64,000 nt of DNA. Source: Labilithrix sp. Its GTDB lineage: Bacteria > Myxococcota_A > Polyangia > Polyangiales > Polyangiaceae. The stretch spans positions 117,088 to 181,087 of the forward strand of contig JAHBWD010000012.1 of NCBI GenBank assembly GCA_019637175.1. The letters run 5' to 3'. Shown in pieces: positions 52,111 to 60,139 of the stretch (position 1 is its first letter; every line of letters begins with the position of its first letter). Made by a program: the position numbers and the translations under genes. A model generated the notes under the pieces. It was not told where the DNA came from. It did no database searches and saw nothing but the letters and a program-made list of their open reading frames with translations.

Positions 52111-53099
52111 CGACAGTACTGCGTCGGGCTCGGCGGGAGCGTGACGAAGAAGGGGTGCGTGCCGCTCACGGCGCCGACCATCGCGTCGAACGAGGCCTTG
52201 ATCTGCGTCACGTATCGGTGGGCGTTGGCGTCGGTGCCCATGAGGGCGCCCACGCCGGCGACGTCGGGGATGACGCCCTTGCCGCCGTCCGGCCCCTTGA
52301 GGTGCGAGAGCAAGCCGGTCACGAGGTTGCCCGCGGTGCCCGTGCCCGCGCAGTACGGGTTCACGTAGGTCACCTTCGCCGGGTCGCCGTTGCCCGAAGC
52401 GAACACGTAGTAGTACCAGGCGCCGAGCGCGATGTTGCACGCGGGGCTCTGCATGAGCGACATGTTCGCGGTGGGCCCCGTGACCGCCCAGAACGCAGAG
52501 TCGCCTTGCTCGCTCGCGTGATCGGCGAAGCTCGCGGGGATGGTGCAGCCGATGCACGCCATGTCGTCGAGCGGCCCGCGCGTCGAGAAGTCGCGGACGG
52601 TCGAGCTGAACCGAACCTGGAGGTAGCCCACGGTCGGATCGTTGGCCGCCTGGCCGCCGATCATGCGCGAGCCGTAGCCGTCGCGGTTCACGAGCGCGGC
52701 GTCGTACGCCGACTCCTTCGAGATCGCCGAGACGAGGTGCGCCCAGCAGTGGTTCTGCGCGAAGCCGGCGACCTTCGGCGCGAAGACGAAGCACGTGCGG
52801 AGGATCGCGTCGATGACCGCTTCGCGCGCCGCGCCGGTCGGCTTCTGGTTCGGGAGCTTGTCGATGTAGCTGCCGACGATCGCGGCCGCGGCCGGATCGG
52901 CGACCGATCCGCCGCACGTCGAACCTCCGCCGGCGTCGACGCCTCCGCCGTCGACGCCGGGCCCTCCGCCGTCGACGCCGGCCCCACCGCCGTCGAGCGC
53001 GGGATCCGCCGGGGGATCGTCTCCCCCGCAACCGGCCGCGACGAAGCACGCGCCGGCCACGCCGAGCGCGACGAGAGAGAGCGCCGCCCCCGCCTTCAT
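52107..53099 (-). CDS. Lytic transglycosylase-like (lysozyme-fold) lipoprotein
   Basis: 330 residues from the ATG at 53099 (a TTG at 53111 is an alternative). Signal peptide ends FVAAGC. A Gly/Asp/Val-rich repetitive linker (DGGG-AGVDGGG-PGV) is followed by a Cys-containing domain with AHLVSAISKESAYDAALVNRDGYGSRMIGGQAANDPTVGYLQVRFSSTVRDF. The Glu in SKESAYD followed by a GYLQVR motif resembles the catalytic Glu and GLMQV/QVR signatures of lytic transglycosylases. The C-terminal part has LMQSPACNIALGAWYY and four cysteines. The fold is proposed from motif similarity only. It lies 8 nt after the hydrolase gene. Confidence 0.65.
   Translation of the reverse strand: MKAGAALSLVALGVAGACFVAAGCGGDDPPADPALDGGGAGVDGGGPGVDGGGVDAGGGSTCGGSVADPAAAAIVGSYIDKLPNQKPTGAAREAVIDAILRTCFVFAPKVAGFAQNHCWAHLVSAISKESAYDAALVNRDGYGSRMIGGQAANDPTVGYLQVRFSSTVRDFSTRGPLDDMACIGCTIPASFADHASEQGDSAFWAVTGPTANMSLMQSPACNIALGAWYYYVFASGNGDPAKVTYVNPYCAGTGTAGNLVTGLLSHLKGPDGGKGVIPDVAGVGALMGTDANAHRYVTQIKASFDAMVGAVSGTHPFFVTLPPSPTQYCR
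52942..53002. repeat. 21-bp tandem repeat in lipoprotein linker
   Basis: Three imperfect direct copies of CCTCCGCCGTCGACGCCGGGC encode the Gly-Asp-rich linker of the lysozyme-like lipoprotein, each copy adding a seven-residue unit in frame. Confidence 0.6.
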
Positions 53100-53107
53100 C
53101 CGCTCAG

Positions 53108-53890
53108 TCAATCATGTTTCGACTGCGCGCGCAGCCACGCCATGCCGTGGCTCATGAACGTCCAGTCGACCATGTGGCCTGCGCCGCGCTCCTCGACCTT
53201 GAAGGGCCACGGCCGCGCCTTGTTGAGATGCGCGAGCGAGCCGGCGAGGGCGCGCGAGTGCCCCGCGGTTTGCGGATCGGCCGCGGAGACGCCGACGAAG
53301 ATCGGCCGGCGCCGCTGCGTTCCGCCCTCGGGCTCTTGCACCCACGACGAGCCGCCCGCGAGGAACATGTATCCGTCGACGTCGAGCCCACCGCGGAGCG
53401 CGAGGGAGCTGCCGTAGTAGGCGCCGCTCGAGAAGCCGACCACGAACGTCTCGTCGAACGCGTGGCCCACGCGCGTCTCGAGCGCGCGGCGGGCCTTCTG
53501 GATCCCCGCGAGGATCGCCGGCTCCTTCTCCTTCTGATCTTTCTGCGAGGTCGGCCACACGTAGCCGACGCCGTCGCTCGGCCCCGTCGGCATGAGCACC
53601 GTGAACGCGTGCTTCTTCGCGTGCAGCGCCATCGCGCGTTGCTGGAGGTAGAAGAAGCCGGGCGTCATCGCGAGCGCGCCGTGCAGATAGATGACGAGCG
53701 TGTGCTTGCCTTGCTCCGAGCGAACGCCGGGATCGAAGTAGCAGACGTGATCCGACAGCTCCGTCACCTCGGGCGCGCACCAGCTCTTCTTCGCGTCGGC
53801 GATCTTCGCCTTCGAGCTCGGCTCGGCGGACGCCTGGTGCGCGACCACGGACGAGGCGACGAGGACCATGGTGACGGCGAGCGAGCGCAT
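53108..53890 (-). CDS. Secreted alpha/beta hydrolase
   Basis: 260 residues from the ATG at 53890. A typical signal peptide ends SVVAHQASA (signal peptidase I type). The catalytic Ser is in FVVGFSSGAYYGSSLAL (G-F-S-S-G nucleophile elbow), the His in GAGHMVDWTF, and the Asp is probably in GVSAADPQT. The HLVIYLHGALAMTPG oxyanion-hole region and disulfide Cys pair (CAPEVTELSDHVC) suggest a secreted dienelactone/PHB-depolymerase-like or feruloyl-type esterase. It precedes the lysozyme-like lipoprotein gene by 8 nt, so both are probably co-transcribed and exported. Confidence 0.8.
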   Translation of the reverse strand: MRSLAVTMVLVASSVVAHQASAEPSSKAKIADAKKSWCAPEVTELSDHVCYFDPGVRSEQGKHTLVIYLHGALAMTPGFFYLQQRAMALHAKKHAFTVLMPTGPSDGVGYVWPTSQKDQKEKEPAILAGIQKARRALETRVGHAFDETFVVGFSSGAYYGSSLALRGGLDVDGYMFLAGGSSWVQEPEGGTQRRRPIFVGVSAADPQTAGHSRALAGSLAHLNKARPWPFKVEERGAGHMVDWTFMSHGMAWLRAQSKHD

Positions 53891-54014
53891 GGGGCAGCCC
53901 GCTTCGCACGTAACGCGCCAGCGGGAAAGCAAAAATTGCCCAATGATTCCGCCCGCGGTGATGAGACCTCGAGTCCTCGATCGAGACGCAAGTCCTCGAC
54001 TCCGGAGGAAAAAT

Positions 54015-56075
54015 TCAGGGCAACGCGGGCGCCGGGAGCGGCACCTCGCCCGATCCGACGCGCGTGCCGTTCGACACGAAGCGCGTCGAGGGCGCGACGC
54101 GCACCTCGCCGTCGCCGAGGCTCTCGGCGTCGGCGTCGTCGGTCTCGATGAGGAACGATCCGCCCTGCGCGTGGATGCCGACGGCGTTGCGCGCGACGGC
54201 GCCGCCGTGCACGAGCGCGCGACCGCCGTCGGCGGCGACGCCGATGCCGGGGTTGTCGACGATCGACGTGGCTTCCAGGGTGACCCTCGCGTCGAGGCGC
54301 ACGGTCACGCCGTGGGCGAAGCCTTCGCGCGCCGGTCGCGTGCCGTGAATCGACGATCGCGACAACCGAACGGTGCTGCCTCCGCCTTGCGTCACGATCA
54401 CGCCGGACGCGGTCGCGCCGTCGATCGCGCTCGCGTCGAGATCGACCTCCCCCGCGGCGCCCACGGAGAGACCCGCGCCGGTCGAGGCCGCAGCGCCCTC
54501 GACGACGTCGCGCACGAGCACGCGATCGCCTCGGAGGTTGCCTCGCTTGCCGACGGTGATGCCCGAGGCGGCGCAGCGCGAGATGGTGACGTCGGAGATC
54601 GTGGCGACGGCGCCGTTGTTGACGGTGAGCCCGACGCCCGTCATGCGCGCGCCGTCGGCGCCCTGGAAGGCGCGCATCGCGTCGACGAACGAGTGCTTCA
54701 TCGCGAGCGACGCGCCCCCGTCGGCGTAGACGCCGAAGCCCCAGGCGCCGATGACGGCGACGTCGTCGAGCGTGCTCTTCGCGCTCTTGGAGATGCTGAT
54801 GCCTCCGCCGCTCCCGTCGTTGGTGAGCGTGGCGCTTTCGGGTGGAGGCGTCGCAGGCGCAGGGACCGTGATCGTCGCCGAGGCGAGATCCATCGACGAG
54901 CCTTCGTCGCGCGACATCACCGCGAAGGCGCTCACGGCGGTGACGCTCGTCTTGCGCGCGACGACGTGACCGCCCAGCGTCGCGAGCAGGCCGTAGCCGC
55001 GCGCGGACGAGCCGGAGCCGCGGACGTCGCGCACGATCGTCTCGTCGAGCTCGGCGGTCCCTCCCGCTTCGGTCGCGACCGCGCCGTCGGCGACGAGATC
55101 GCGAAGGATCGTTCGCGAGAGCGAGACGCGCGCGCCCGTCAAGACGGCGACGCCCACCGGCCGGATCGTCGCCGCGGGATCGGGCGCCTGACGGGTGATG
55201 ACGACGCGAGAGAGAGCGAGCTTGGTGCCGGGGCCGCCGCTGAAGACGCCCTGGACGCCGCCGCTCAGCGCGCTGTCTTCGACGGAGGCCTCCGCGCCTC
55301 CGCCGACCGCGAGATCGAAGCCGCCGCGACCGGCGGTGTGCGGGTGCGTGTCCTCGATCTTGCTCTCCTTGATCGTCGCCCGCCCTTCGACGTAGATGCC
55401 GGCGTAGCGCGCGTCGCGCACGACGACGCGCTCGATCGTCGCGACGGCGTCGCGCGCGACGGCGACGCCGTCGACGTGCCCCGTCAGCGTGACGCCGCGC
55501 ACCGTGACCGCGCCTGCGCGGACGTCGACGCCCGCGCGCATGTTGCCCGCGGGCGATCGGATCTCGACCATGCTCGCGCAGCGGCCGACGATGACGAGGG
55601 GCTTGGTCACCACGAGCGCCTCTTCGTAGAGGCCCGCGTCGATCGCGATCGTCGCGCCGTCGGGCGCGGCGGCGACGGCCTCGGCGATCGTGGCGAGCCC
55701 CGAAGGGCCGACGCGGATCGCGCCCGGGGGGACCGCGTCGACGCAGTCGCCGATCGGCACGCAATTCGCTTCGCCCACGGCCTCGCGCGTGGCGCCCTCG
55801 CACGCGGCTCCCGGGGCGGCGTCGCTCCCTTCCCACCCGCTCCACCCGACGCGCTCGCACGCGCTCGCGCCGAGGCGCGGTCGCGATCCGGCAGGGCACG
55901 ACGCCGGCGCGGGTAGATCGACGCACGCGCCGTCGGCGTCGAGCGCGAAGCCGTCGGCGCACGCCTTGCCGGGCCCGGGCTCGCCCGCCGGAGCGGGATC
56001 GCTCGGGGCCGCCTCCGGGGCGCACGCGCCGAGCGCGCCGGCGAGGACGAGTGCGAAACCGAGTCTCACGTCCAC
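54015..56075 (-). CDS. Right-handed beta-helix (pectin lyase-fold) lipoprotein
   Basis: 686 residues from a GTG at 56075 (GTG two codons later also possible). Signal peptide ends AGALGAC (lipobox). The first 110 residues carry several cysteines (CADGFALDADGACVDLPAPASCPAGSRPRLGASACERVG), then the long parallel beta-helix of about 550 residues: ATIAEAVAAAPDGATIAIDAGLYEEALVVTKPLVIVG opening, then repeated V-GV-V--GA---V--S-I-- coils such as GAVTVRGVTLTGHVDGVAVARDAVATIERVVVRDARYAGIYVEG. This is the pectate-lyase-like NosD/PelD-type fold, often a carbohydrate-acting enzyme or adhesin. No catalytic residues were identified. The 101-bp upstream gap separates it from the GFA gene. Confidence 0.82.
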   Translation of the reverse strand: MDVRLGFALVLAGALGACAPEAAPSDPAPAGEPGPGKACADGFALDADGACVDLPAPASCPAGSRPRLGASACERVGWSGWEGSDAAPGAACEGATREAVGEANCVPIGDCVDAVPPGAIRVGPSGLATIAEAVAAAPDGATIAIDAGLYEEALVVTKPLVIVGRCASMVEIRSPAGNMRAGVDVRAGAVTVRGVTLTGHVDGVAVARDAVATIERVVVRDARYAGIYVEGRATIKESKIEDTHPHTAGRGGFDLAVGGGAEASVEDSALSGGVQGVFSGGPGTKLALSRVVITRQAPDPAATIRPVGVAVLTGARVSLSRTILRDLVADGAVATEAGGTAELDETIVRDVRGSGSSARGYGLLATLGGHVVARKTSVTAVSAFAVMSRDEGSSMDLASATITVPAPATPPPESATLTNDGSGGGISISKSAKSTLDDVAVIGAWGFGVYADGGASLAMKHSFVDAMRAFQGADGARMTGVGLTVNNGAVATISDVTISRCAASGITVGKRGNLRGDRVLVRDVVEGAAASTGAGLSVGAAGEVDLDASAIDGATASGVIVTQGGGSTVRLSRSSIHGTRPAREGFAHGVTVRLDARVTLEATSIVDNPGIGVAADGGRALVHGGAVARNAVGIHAQGGSFLIETDDADAESLGDGEVRVAPSTRFVSNGTRVGSGEVPLPAPALP

Positions 56076-56176
56076 CTATGTGACCGACGATCGGCGCGCG
56101 GGCAAGCTTGATTTTACATCGTAAAACCGCGGCTGACCGCTAACCCGGCGGAGGCAGGTCGGGTACGCTCTCCTTC

Positions 56177-56575
56177 ATGAGCGCGCGCCATGCATCGTGC
56201 AGCTGCGGAGGCTTGAAGCTCGAGGCGACCGGCGAGCCGGTGCGCATCAGCATGTGCCATTGCATCGCGTGCCAGCAGCGCACGGGCAGCGCGTTCGGCA
56301 TCCAGGCGCGCTTCCCGCGCGACGCCGTCACGCTGCACGGTCGCGCGACGCAGTTCGCGCGCACCGGCGACAGCGGGGGCACGATCACGCAGCACTTCTG
56401 CGCGACGTGCGGCTCCACGGTCTTCTGGGAGATCGACGCGCTGCCCGGGTTCATCGCGATCGCCGTCGGCTCGTTCGGCGATCCGACGTTTCCTCCGCCC
56501 ACCGTGGCGGTCTACGAGGCGAGGCGCCATCCGTGGGCGATCATGCCGGAGCTCGACGTCGAGCACCTCGACTGA
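56177..56575 (+). CDS. GFA-family (glutathione-dependent formaldehyde-activating-like) zinc protein
   Basis: 132 residues. Two zinc sites: CSCGGLK and HCIACQQRTGSAFGIQARFP, plus HFCATCGSTVFWEIDALPGFIAIAVGSFGDP. These Cys clusters (C-C-G, C-x2-C-x-x-x-G-S-x-F, C-x2-CG) define the GFA/DUF636 family, to which formaldehyde-activating enzyme Gfa belongs. The actual substrate is not known for most members. The ATG at 56177 is preceded by a plausible CTCTCCTTC region but no good ribosome-binding site. It sits 27 nt upstream of the poly-Cys membrane protein gene, so it may be part of the same transcript or only precede it. Confidence 0.88.
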   Translation: MSARHASCSCGGLKLEATGEPVRISMCHCIACQQRTGSAFGIQARFPRDAVTLHGRATQFARTGDSGGTITQHFCATCGSTVFWEIDALPGFIAIAVGSFGDPTFPPPTVAVYEARRHPWAIMPELDVEHLD

Positions 56576-56602
56576 CGTCGCGAAGGAATCCGTCGTAACG
56601 TC

Positions 56603-57319
56603 ATGGAATTGAAGCGCGCACCGCGGTTCAGCGTCGAATCGAGACCGAGCGACTTCGTCGCGCGGCGCGCCGGCCACCTCTTCAGCGCCGGCTGTTGCTG
56701 TTGCTGCTGCTGCCTGCACTGGGTCGGCGCGGCGGTCGGCGCCGGGATGGGGATCCACAGCGGCTTCAAGACCGCCCAGCAGACGCGCCCCGTTCATCCC
56801 GCGCTCAAGTCGATGGTGATCTGGGGGCTCGCCGCCGGCGTCGCCCTCACGGCGGGCGTCGCGGCGGTCACCGAGCTCTGGATCGCGCTCGCCTTCGCGC
56901 CCTCGCTCCTCTTGCTTCCGCCGATCGTGACGATGCTCGTGCTCGTCGCCGGCAAGGGCGTAGAGCTCCGGCGCCGCTTCCTCACGGCACGCAAGACGCT
57001 GATGCTCGGCGACGGCAAGGATCGCCCGGACGAGGGCGTCTTCCGAACCGCCGCGATGGTCGTCGCGCCGAAGACGGTCGCGCCCAGGCTCTCGGGCCTC
57101 GAGATCTGCTGCCCGCGCTGCTGGACCGCGCTCCCCGACGCGGAGGTGACCGCCGACTGCCCACACTGCAGCGCTCCGCTCGACAGGCCGGTCTTCCCCG
57201 CGATGAGCAGCGGCTACCGGCTCGCGCTCTCGGTCGGAGGTCGCGCCTTCCTCTACTCCTCGGGCCTCACGATCGCGGGCTACGTCGTGATGTACCTGGC
57301 CTTGATCGTGTTCAAGTAG
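56603..57319 (+). CDS. Poly-Cys membrane/zinc-ribbon protein, candidate TOMM substrate
   Basis: 238 residues from the ATG at 56603. Residues 31-37 are seven consecutive cysteines (AGCCCCCCCLHW) encoded by TGT/TGC codons at 56693-56713. About 30 charged residues precede this block (MELKRAPRFSVESRPSDFVARRAGHLFS). Beyond it come a Gly-rich segment (VGAAVGAGMGIHSGF), two membrane helices (about 72-120), a basic loop (GKGVELRRRFLTARKTLM), a zinc ribbon (ICCPRCWTALPDAEVTADCPHCSAPL) and a last membrane helix (YSSGLTIAGYVVMYLALIVF). Two nt later starts a TOMM biosynthesis gene. No family is recognised. I infer that the Cys run is cyclised to thiazol(in)es by the downstream enzymes; not proven. Confidence 0.8.
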   Translation: MELKRAPRFSVESRPSDFVARRAGHLFSAGCCCCCCCLHWVGAAVGAGMGIHSGFKTAQQTRPVHPALKSMVIWGLAAGVALTAGVAAVTELWIALAFAPSLLLLPPIVTMLVLVAGKGVELRRRFLTARKTLMLGDGKDRPDEGVFRTAAMVVAPKTVAPRLSGLEICCPRCWTALPDAEVTADCPHCSAPLDRPVFPAMSSGYRLALSVGGRAFLYSSGLTIAGYVVMYLALIVFK

Positions 57320-57321
57320 CG

Positions 57322-58083
57322 ATGCGGCTCCGCCCCGGCGTCGCCGTGATCCCGATGGGCCGCGCCGTCCAGCTCAGGATCGGCGACGAGCAGATCCACG
57401 TGCTCGAGAGCGATCCGCCCGAGGCCGCGCTCGAGGCGTTGCAGCGCCTCGAGCGCGGCGAGCCGGTCGACGACGCGAGCGATCTCGTCGCCGAGCTCGA
57501 CGCCCGCGGCCTGCTCGTGCGCGACGCACGCGACGCGGACGCGCCTGCGGAGCGCGCGCGACTCTCGGTGCGCGGGCACGCGCCGTCGGTCCGCCTGCTC
57601 GAGAGCATCGCCGGCGAGCACGGCGTCACGATCGACGAAGGCGGCGCGCTCGTCTGCGTCGTCGAGGCGCCGGATCTCGCGCTCCTCTTCGAGATCAACG
57701 ATCTCGCGTGCGGCGCCTCGCGCGCGTGCCTCTTCGTCGATCTCTCCCACGGCTCGCACGCCACGATCGGCCCGTTCCATCTCCCGGGCGAGGGCGCGTG
57801 CTACCGCTGCTTCAGGCGGCGTCTGCACGAGACGACCGCGGCCTACGACGAGCTCGTCGCCGCCGAGAGGCGCATGCTCGAGACGCGCGCGCCGCTCCCC
57901 GGCGTCGCCGTCGCGGCGGCGCATCGCCACTTCGCGCTCGGGATCGCCGCGGCCGAGCTCGACGCGTTCTTCACGCGGCGCCGGCCGCTTCGAACGCTGA
58001 GCCGCGCCCTCACCGTCGATCTCGACGGCGCGGCGATCTGGTCGGAGCCGGTCTTGCGCGTCCCTTGGTGCTCGACGTGCTGA
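57322..58083 (+). CDS. Ocin-ThiF-like/E1-like TOMM cyclodehydratase partner protein
   Basis: 253 residues starting 2 nt after the poly-Cys gene. The N-terminal RLRPGVAVIPMGRAVQLRIGDEQIHVLESDPPEAALEALQRLERG resembles the precursor-binding (RRE-type) first domain of TOMM partner proteins. The centre has LLESIAGEHGVTIDEGGALVCVVEAPDLALLFEINDLACG, and the zinc cysteine pairs of E1-like proteins are present as GACYRCFRRRLHETTAAYDEL and the extreme C-terminal VPWCSTC. These proteins lack adenylation ability but recognise the substrate leader and deliver it to YcaO. Short for its class (usual 350-400 residues), so the ThiF-like middle is reduced. It overlaps YcaO by 7 nt. Confidence 0.82.
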   Translation: MRLRPGVAVIPMGRAVQLRIGDEQIHVLESDPPEAALEALQRLERGEPVDDASDLVAELDARGLLVRDARDADAPAERARLSVRGHAPSVRLLESIAGEHGVTIDEGGALVCVVEAPDLALLFEINDLACGASRACLFVDLSHGSHATIGPFHLPGEGACYRCFRRRLHETTAAYDELVAAERRMLETRAPLPGVAVAAAHRHFALGIAAAELDAFFTRRRPLRTLSRALTVDLDGAAIWSEPVLRVPWCSTC

Positions 58084-59291
58084 CAGCGCGCGATCTGTTC
58101 GAAGGCCTCGTGGGGCGCCGCACCGGGATCATCCGCGATCTCGCGCTCGCCGAGACGATCGACGGCGATGCGCCGCTCGTGCACGCCGGCGTCGAGATCG
58201 CCAACGCGCACCCGTCGCTCGGTGGCGAGCACCTCCGCGCGGGCGGCGCGGGGCTCACGCGCGACGACGCGATCGTCTCGGCGATCTGCGAGGGCGTCGA
58301 GCGCTACGCGGCCTCGAGCCATCCTCCGCACGATCACTTGGGAGCGATCTTCGGCTGCCGGCGATCGCTCGGCGCGCGCGCGCTCGATCCGGCGTCGTTC
58401 GCGCGCTTCAGCGATCGCCAGCGCGCGCTGCCGTCGTTTCCGTTCGCGCGCGCGACGGACGACACGCACCTCCGCTGGGTCGAAGGCGTCGATCTCGCGA
58501 CGGGCGAGCCGCGGCTCGTGCCTGCGTTCGCGGTCCATCTTCCCTATCTTCCTGCGCGAGGCGAGCCGGCGATCGACGGAGGCATCTCGACGGGCCTCGC
58601 CTGCGCGCGGAGCGCGCCCGAGGCGATCGCGCGCGCGACGCGCGAGATCATCGAGCGCGACGCCTTGGCCCTCCTCTTCTTGCGCGGAGAGCCGCCTGCG
58701 CGCGTCGACGCGCGCGAGGTGGACGCGATCGCGCGCGATCTGCTCCCGCCGCGCGATCGCGTGAGCGTCTTCGACGTCACGACCGACGTCGGCGTGCCGG
58801 TGATCTTCGTGCTGTGCGTCGGCGAGGGTCCGCGCGGCCAACTCGTCAGCGTGGGGGCCGCGTGCGATCCGGATCCCGAGCGCGCGCTGCGCAAGGCCGC
58901 GATGGAAGCCTCGCAGGATCGCGTGTACGTCCGGCTCCTCGTCGAGGACGATCCTGCGTGGAAGCCACACGCGGACTTCTCGAACGTCGTCGACTTCTCG
59001 CGCCACGCGAGGCTCTACAGCGCCGATCCCGTCCTCGCGCGCCGCGGCCTGTTCGACTGGATCGATCGAGGACCGACGGTGACGCTCGCGCGATCGCGCG
59101 CGAAGACCCTCACCTTCGGCGGCGCCGCCGTCGATTTGACGCCGCCGTGGGCCGCCGCGCTCGGCCTCCACGTGGCGCGCGTCGTCGTTCCCGAGCTCGT
59201 GCCTCTCCACGGCAATCACCTCCTCCGCTACGAGGGCCACCCCAGGCTCGGCGCGTCGCCGCTCTGGCCCTATCCCCATCCGATGCCCTGA
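58077..59291 (+). CDS. YcaO-family cyclodehydratase (azoline-forming)
   Basis: 404 residues from the GTG at 58077, overlapping the upstream stop by 7 nt; a GTG at 58068 is an alternative. YcaO ATP/Mg-binding motifs: DDAIVSAICEGVERYAASS (Sx3Ex3R) near residue 67, AIARATREIIERDALALLFL (Ex3R class) near 190, and GAACDPDPERALRKAAMEASQ near 265. The C-terminus ends WPYPHPMP, a PxPxP tail known to be needed for azoline formation in true TOMM YcaO proteins. The enzyme phosphorylates the amide backbone and cyclises Cys (or Ser/Thr) to thiazoline/oxazoline. With the preceding partner protein and the following SagB dehydrogenase it is a complete modification set. Confidence 0.92.
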   Translation: MLTARDLFEGLVGRRTGIIRDLALAETIDGDAPLVHAGVEIANAHPSLGGEHLRAGGAGLTRDDAIVSAICEGVERYAASSHPPHDHLGAIFGCRRSLGARALDPASFARFSDRQRALPSFPFARATDDTHLRWVEGVDLATGEPRLVPAFAVHLPYLPARGEPAIDGGISTGLACARSAPEAIARATREIIERDALALLFLRGEPPARVDAREVDAIARDLLPPRDRVSVFDVTTDVGVPVIFVLCVGEGPRGQLVSVGAACDPDPERALRKAAMEASQDRVYVRLLVEDDPAWKPHADFSNVVDFSRHARLYSADPVLARRGLFDWIDRGPTVTLARSRAKTLTFGGAAVDLTPPWAAALGLHVARVVVPELVPLHGNHLLRYEGHPRLGASPLWPYPHPMP

Positions 59292-59301
59292 TCGAGGAGC
59301 C

Positions 59302-60090
59302 ATGTCGCGAACGCCACGCACGCTCGACGAGCTCGACGAGACGAATCGCTTCCCCGTGAGCGCGCTGTTCCACGAGGCCACGAAGCTCACGCGCGCTCGG
59401 ATGCTCGAGCTCCAGGAGCGCATCGACGCGGCGGGCGCCGGCGCGCCGGCGCGCAAGATCTATCCGACCCGCCCGTCGACGCCGCTCGCGCGCAAGAAGC
59501 GCGCGCGCTTCGGCGGTCCGCGCCTCGACGACGTCCTCGCGGCGCGCCGATCGCCGCGCGGCGGCTTCCGCGACGCGCCGATCGCGGCCGAGACGCTCGG
59601 CGCGCTGCTCGACGCGTCGCTCGGCGAGACCGCAGAAGGGCTCCGCGCGTGGCCTTCGGCGGGCGCGCTCTACCCGCTCGAGATCTACCTCGTCGCGACC
59701 GCGGTCGAGGGCGTCTCCGCGGGGATCCACCATTTCGATCCGGTCGCGCATCGCCTCGCGCAGATCGGCGATCCGATCGCCAAGGAAGCCCTCGCCGAGC
59801 TCGTCTTCGCGCGCGGCCCGCGCGGCGAAGATCGCTGGGCCCACGCGGCTGGCGCGCTCGTCTTGACCGCGGTGTTCGCGCGCACGCAGCAGAAGTACGG
59901 CGAGCGGGGCTATCGCTTCGCGCACATCGAAGCCGGCCACGCCGCGCAGAACGTGTTGCTCGCCGCGTGCGCGCTCGGCCTCTCGGCCCTGCCGATCGGC
60001 GGCTTCTGCGAAGACGCGCTCGGCGACGCGCTCGGCCTCGATCCGGCCGTCGAGTCTCCGATCTACGTGGTTCTCCTCGGGAGCGCGTAG
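59302..60090 (+). CDS. SagB-type FMN-dependent thiazoline dehydrogenase
   Basis: 262 residues. The N-terminal 65 residues (NRFPVSALFHEATKLTRARM) look like the usual SagB lead. The nitroreductase fold has RRSPRGGF (FMN phosphate), RAWPSAGALYPLEIYLVATAV (the SagB hallmark), and IEAGHAAQNVLLAACALGLSALPIGGF (second hallmark GHAxQNxxLxAxALGL). In TOMM pathways SagB oxidises azolines to azoles with FMN. It follows YcaO by 10 nt, completing an ocin-ThiF, YcaO, SagB set. No protease, methyltransferase or ABC transporter follows, so any product stays where the substrate is. Confidence 0.9.
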   Translation: MSRTPRTLDELDETNRFPVSALFHEATKLTRARMLELQERIDAAGAGAPARKIYPTRPSTPLARKKRARFGGPRLDDVLAARRSPRGGFRDAPIAAETLGALLDASLGETAEGLRAWPSAGALYPLEIYLVATAVEGVSAGIHHFDPVAHRLAQIGDPIAKEALAELVFARGPRGEDRWAHAAGALVLTAVFARTQQKYGERGYRFAHIEAGHAAQNVLLAACALGLSALPIGGFCEDALGDALGLDPAVESPIYVVLLGSA

Positions 60091-60139
60091 GAACTTCGGC
60101 GATGTCGGCTTGTCATCCTCCGTCGCCGAGGTCTGCCGC

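Noticed and set aside
49110..53417. Long open frame on the plus strand overlapping sirtuin, prolyl oligopeptidase and lysozyme-like genes
   Set aside because: It crosses four genes with recognised motifs in other frames; no protein motif or ribosome-binding site supports it.
53972..53999. Two direct copies of AGTCCTCGA 19 bp apart, with a CTCGATCGAG palindrome between, upstream of the hydrolase gene
   Set aside because: Spacing fits an operator, but the words are short and composition-typical; no regulator is nearby.
57315..60139. Search for a stand-alone TOMM precursor peptide gene in the cassette gaps
   Set aside because: Gaps are 2, -7, 10 and 49 nt, too short; the only Cys-dense candidate is inside the 238-residue membrane protein.
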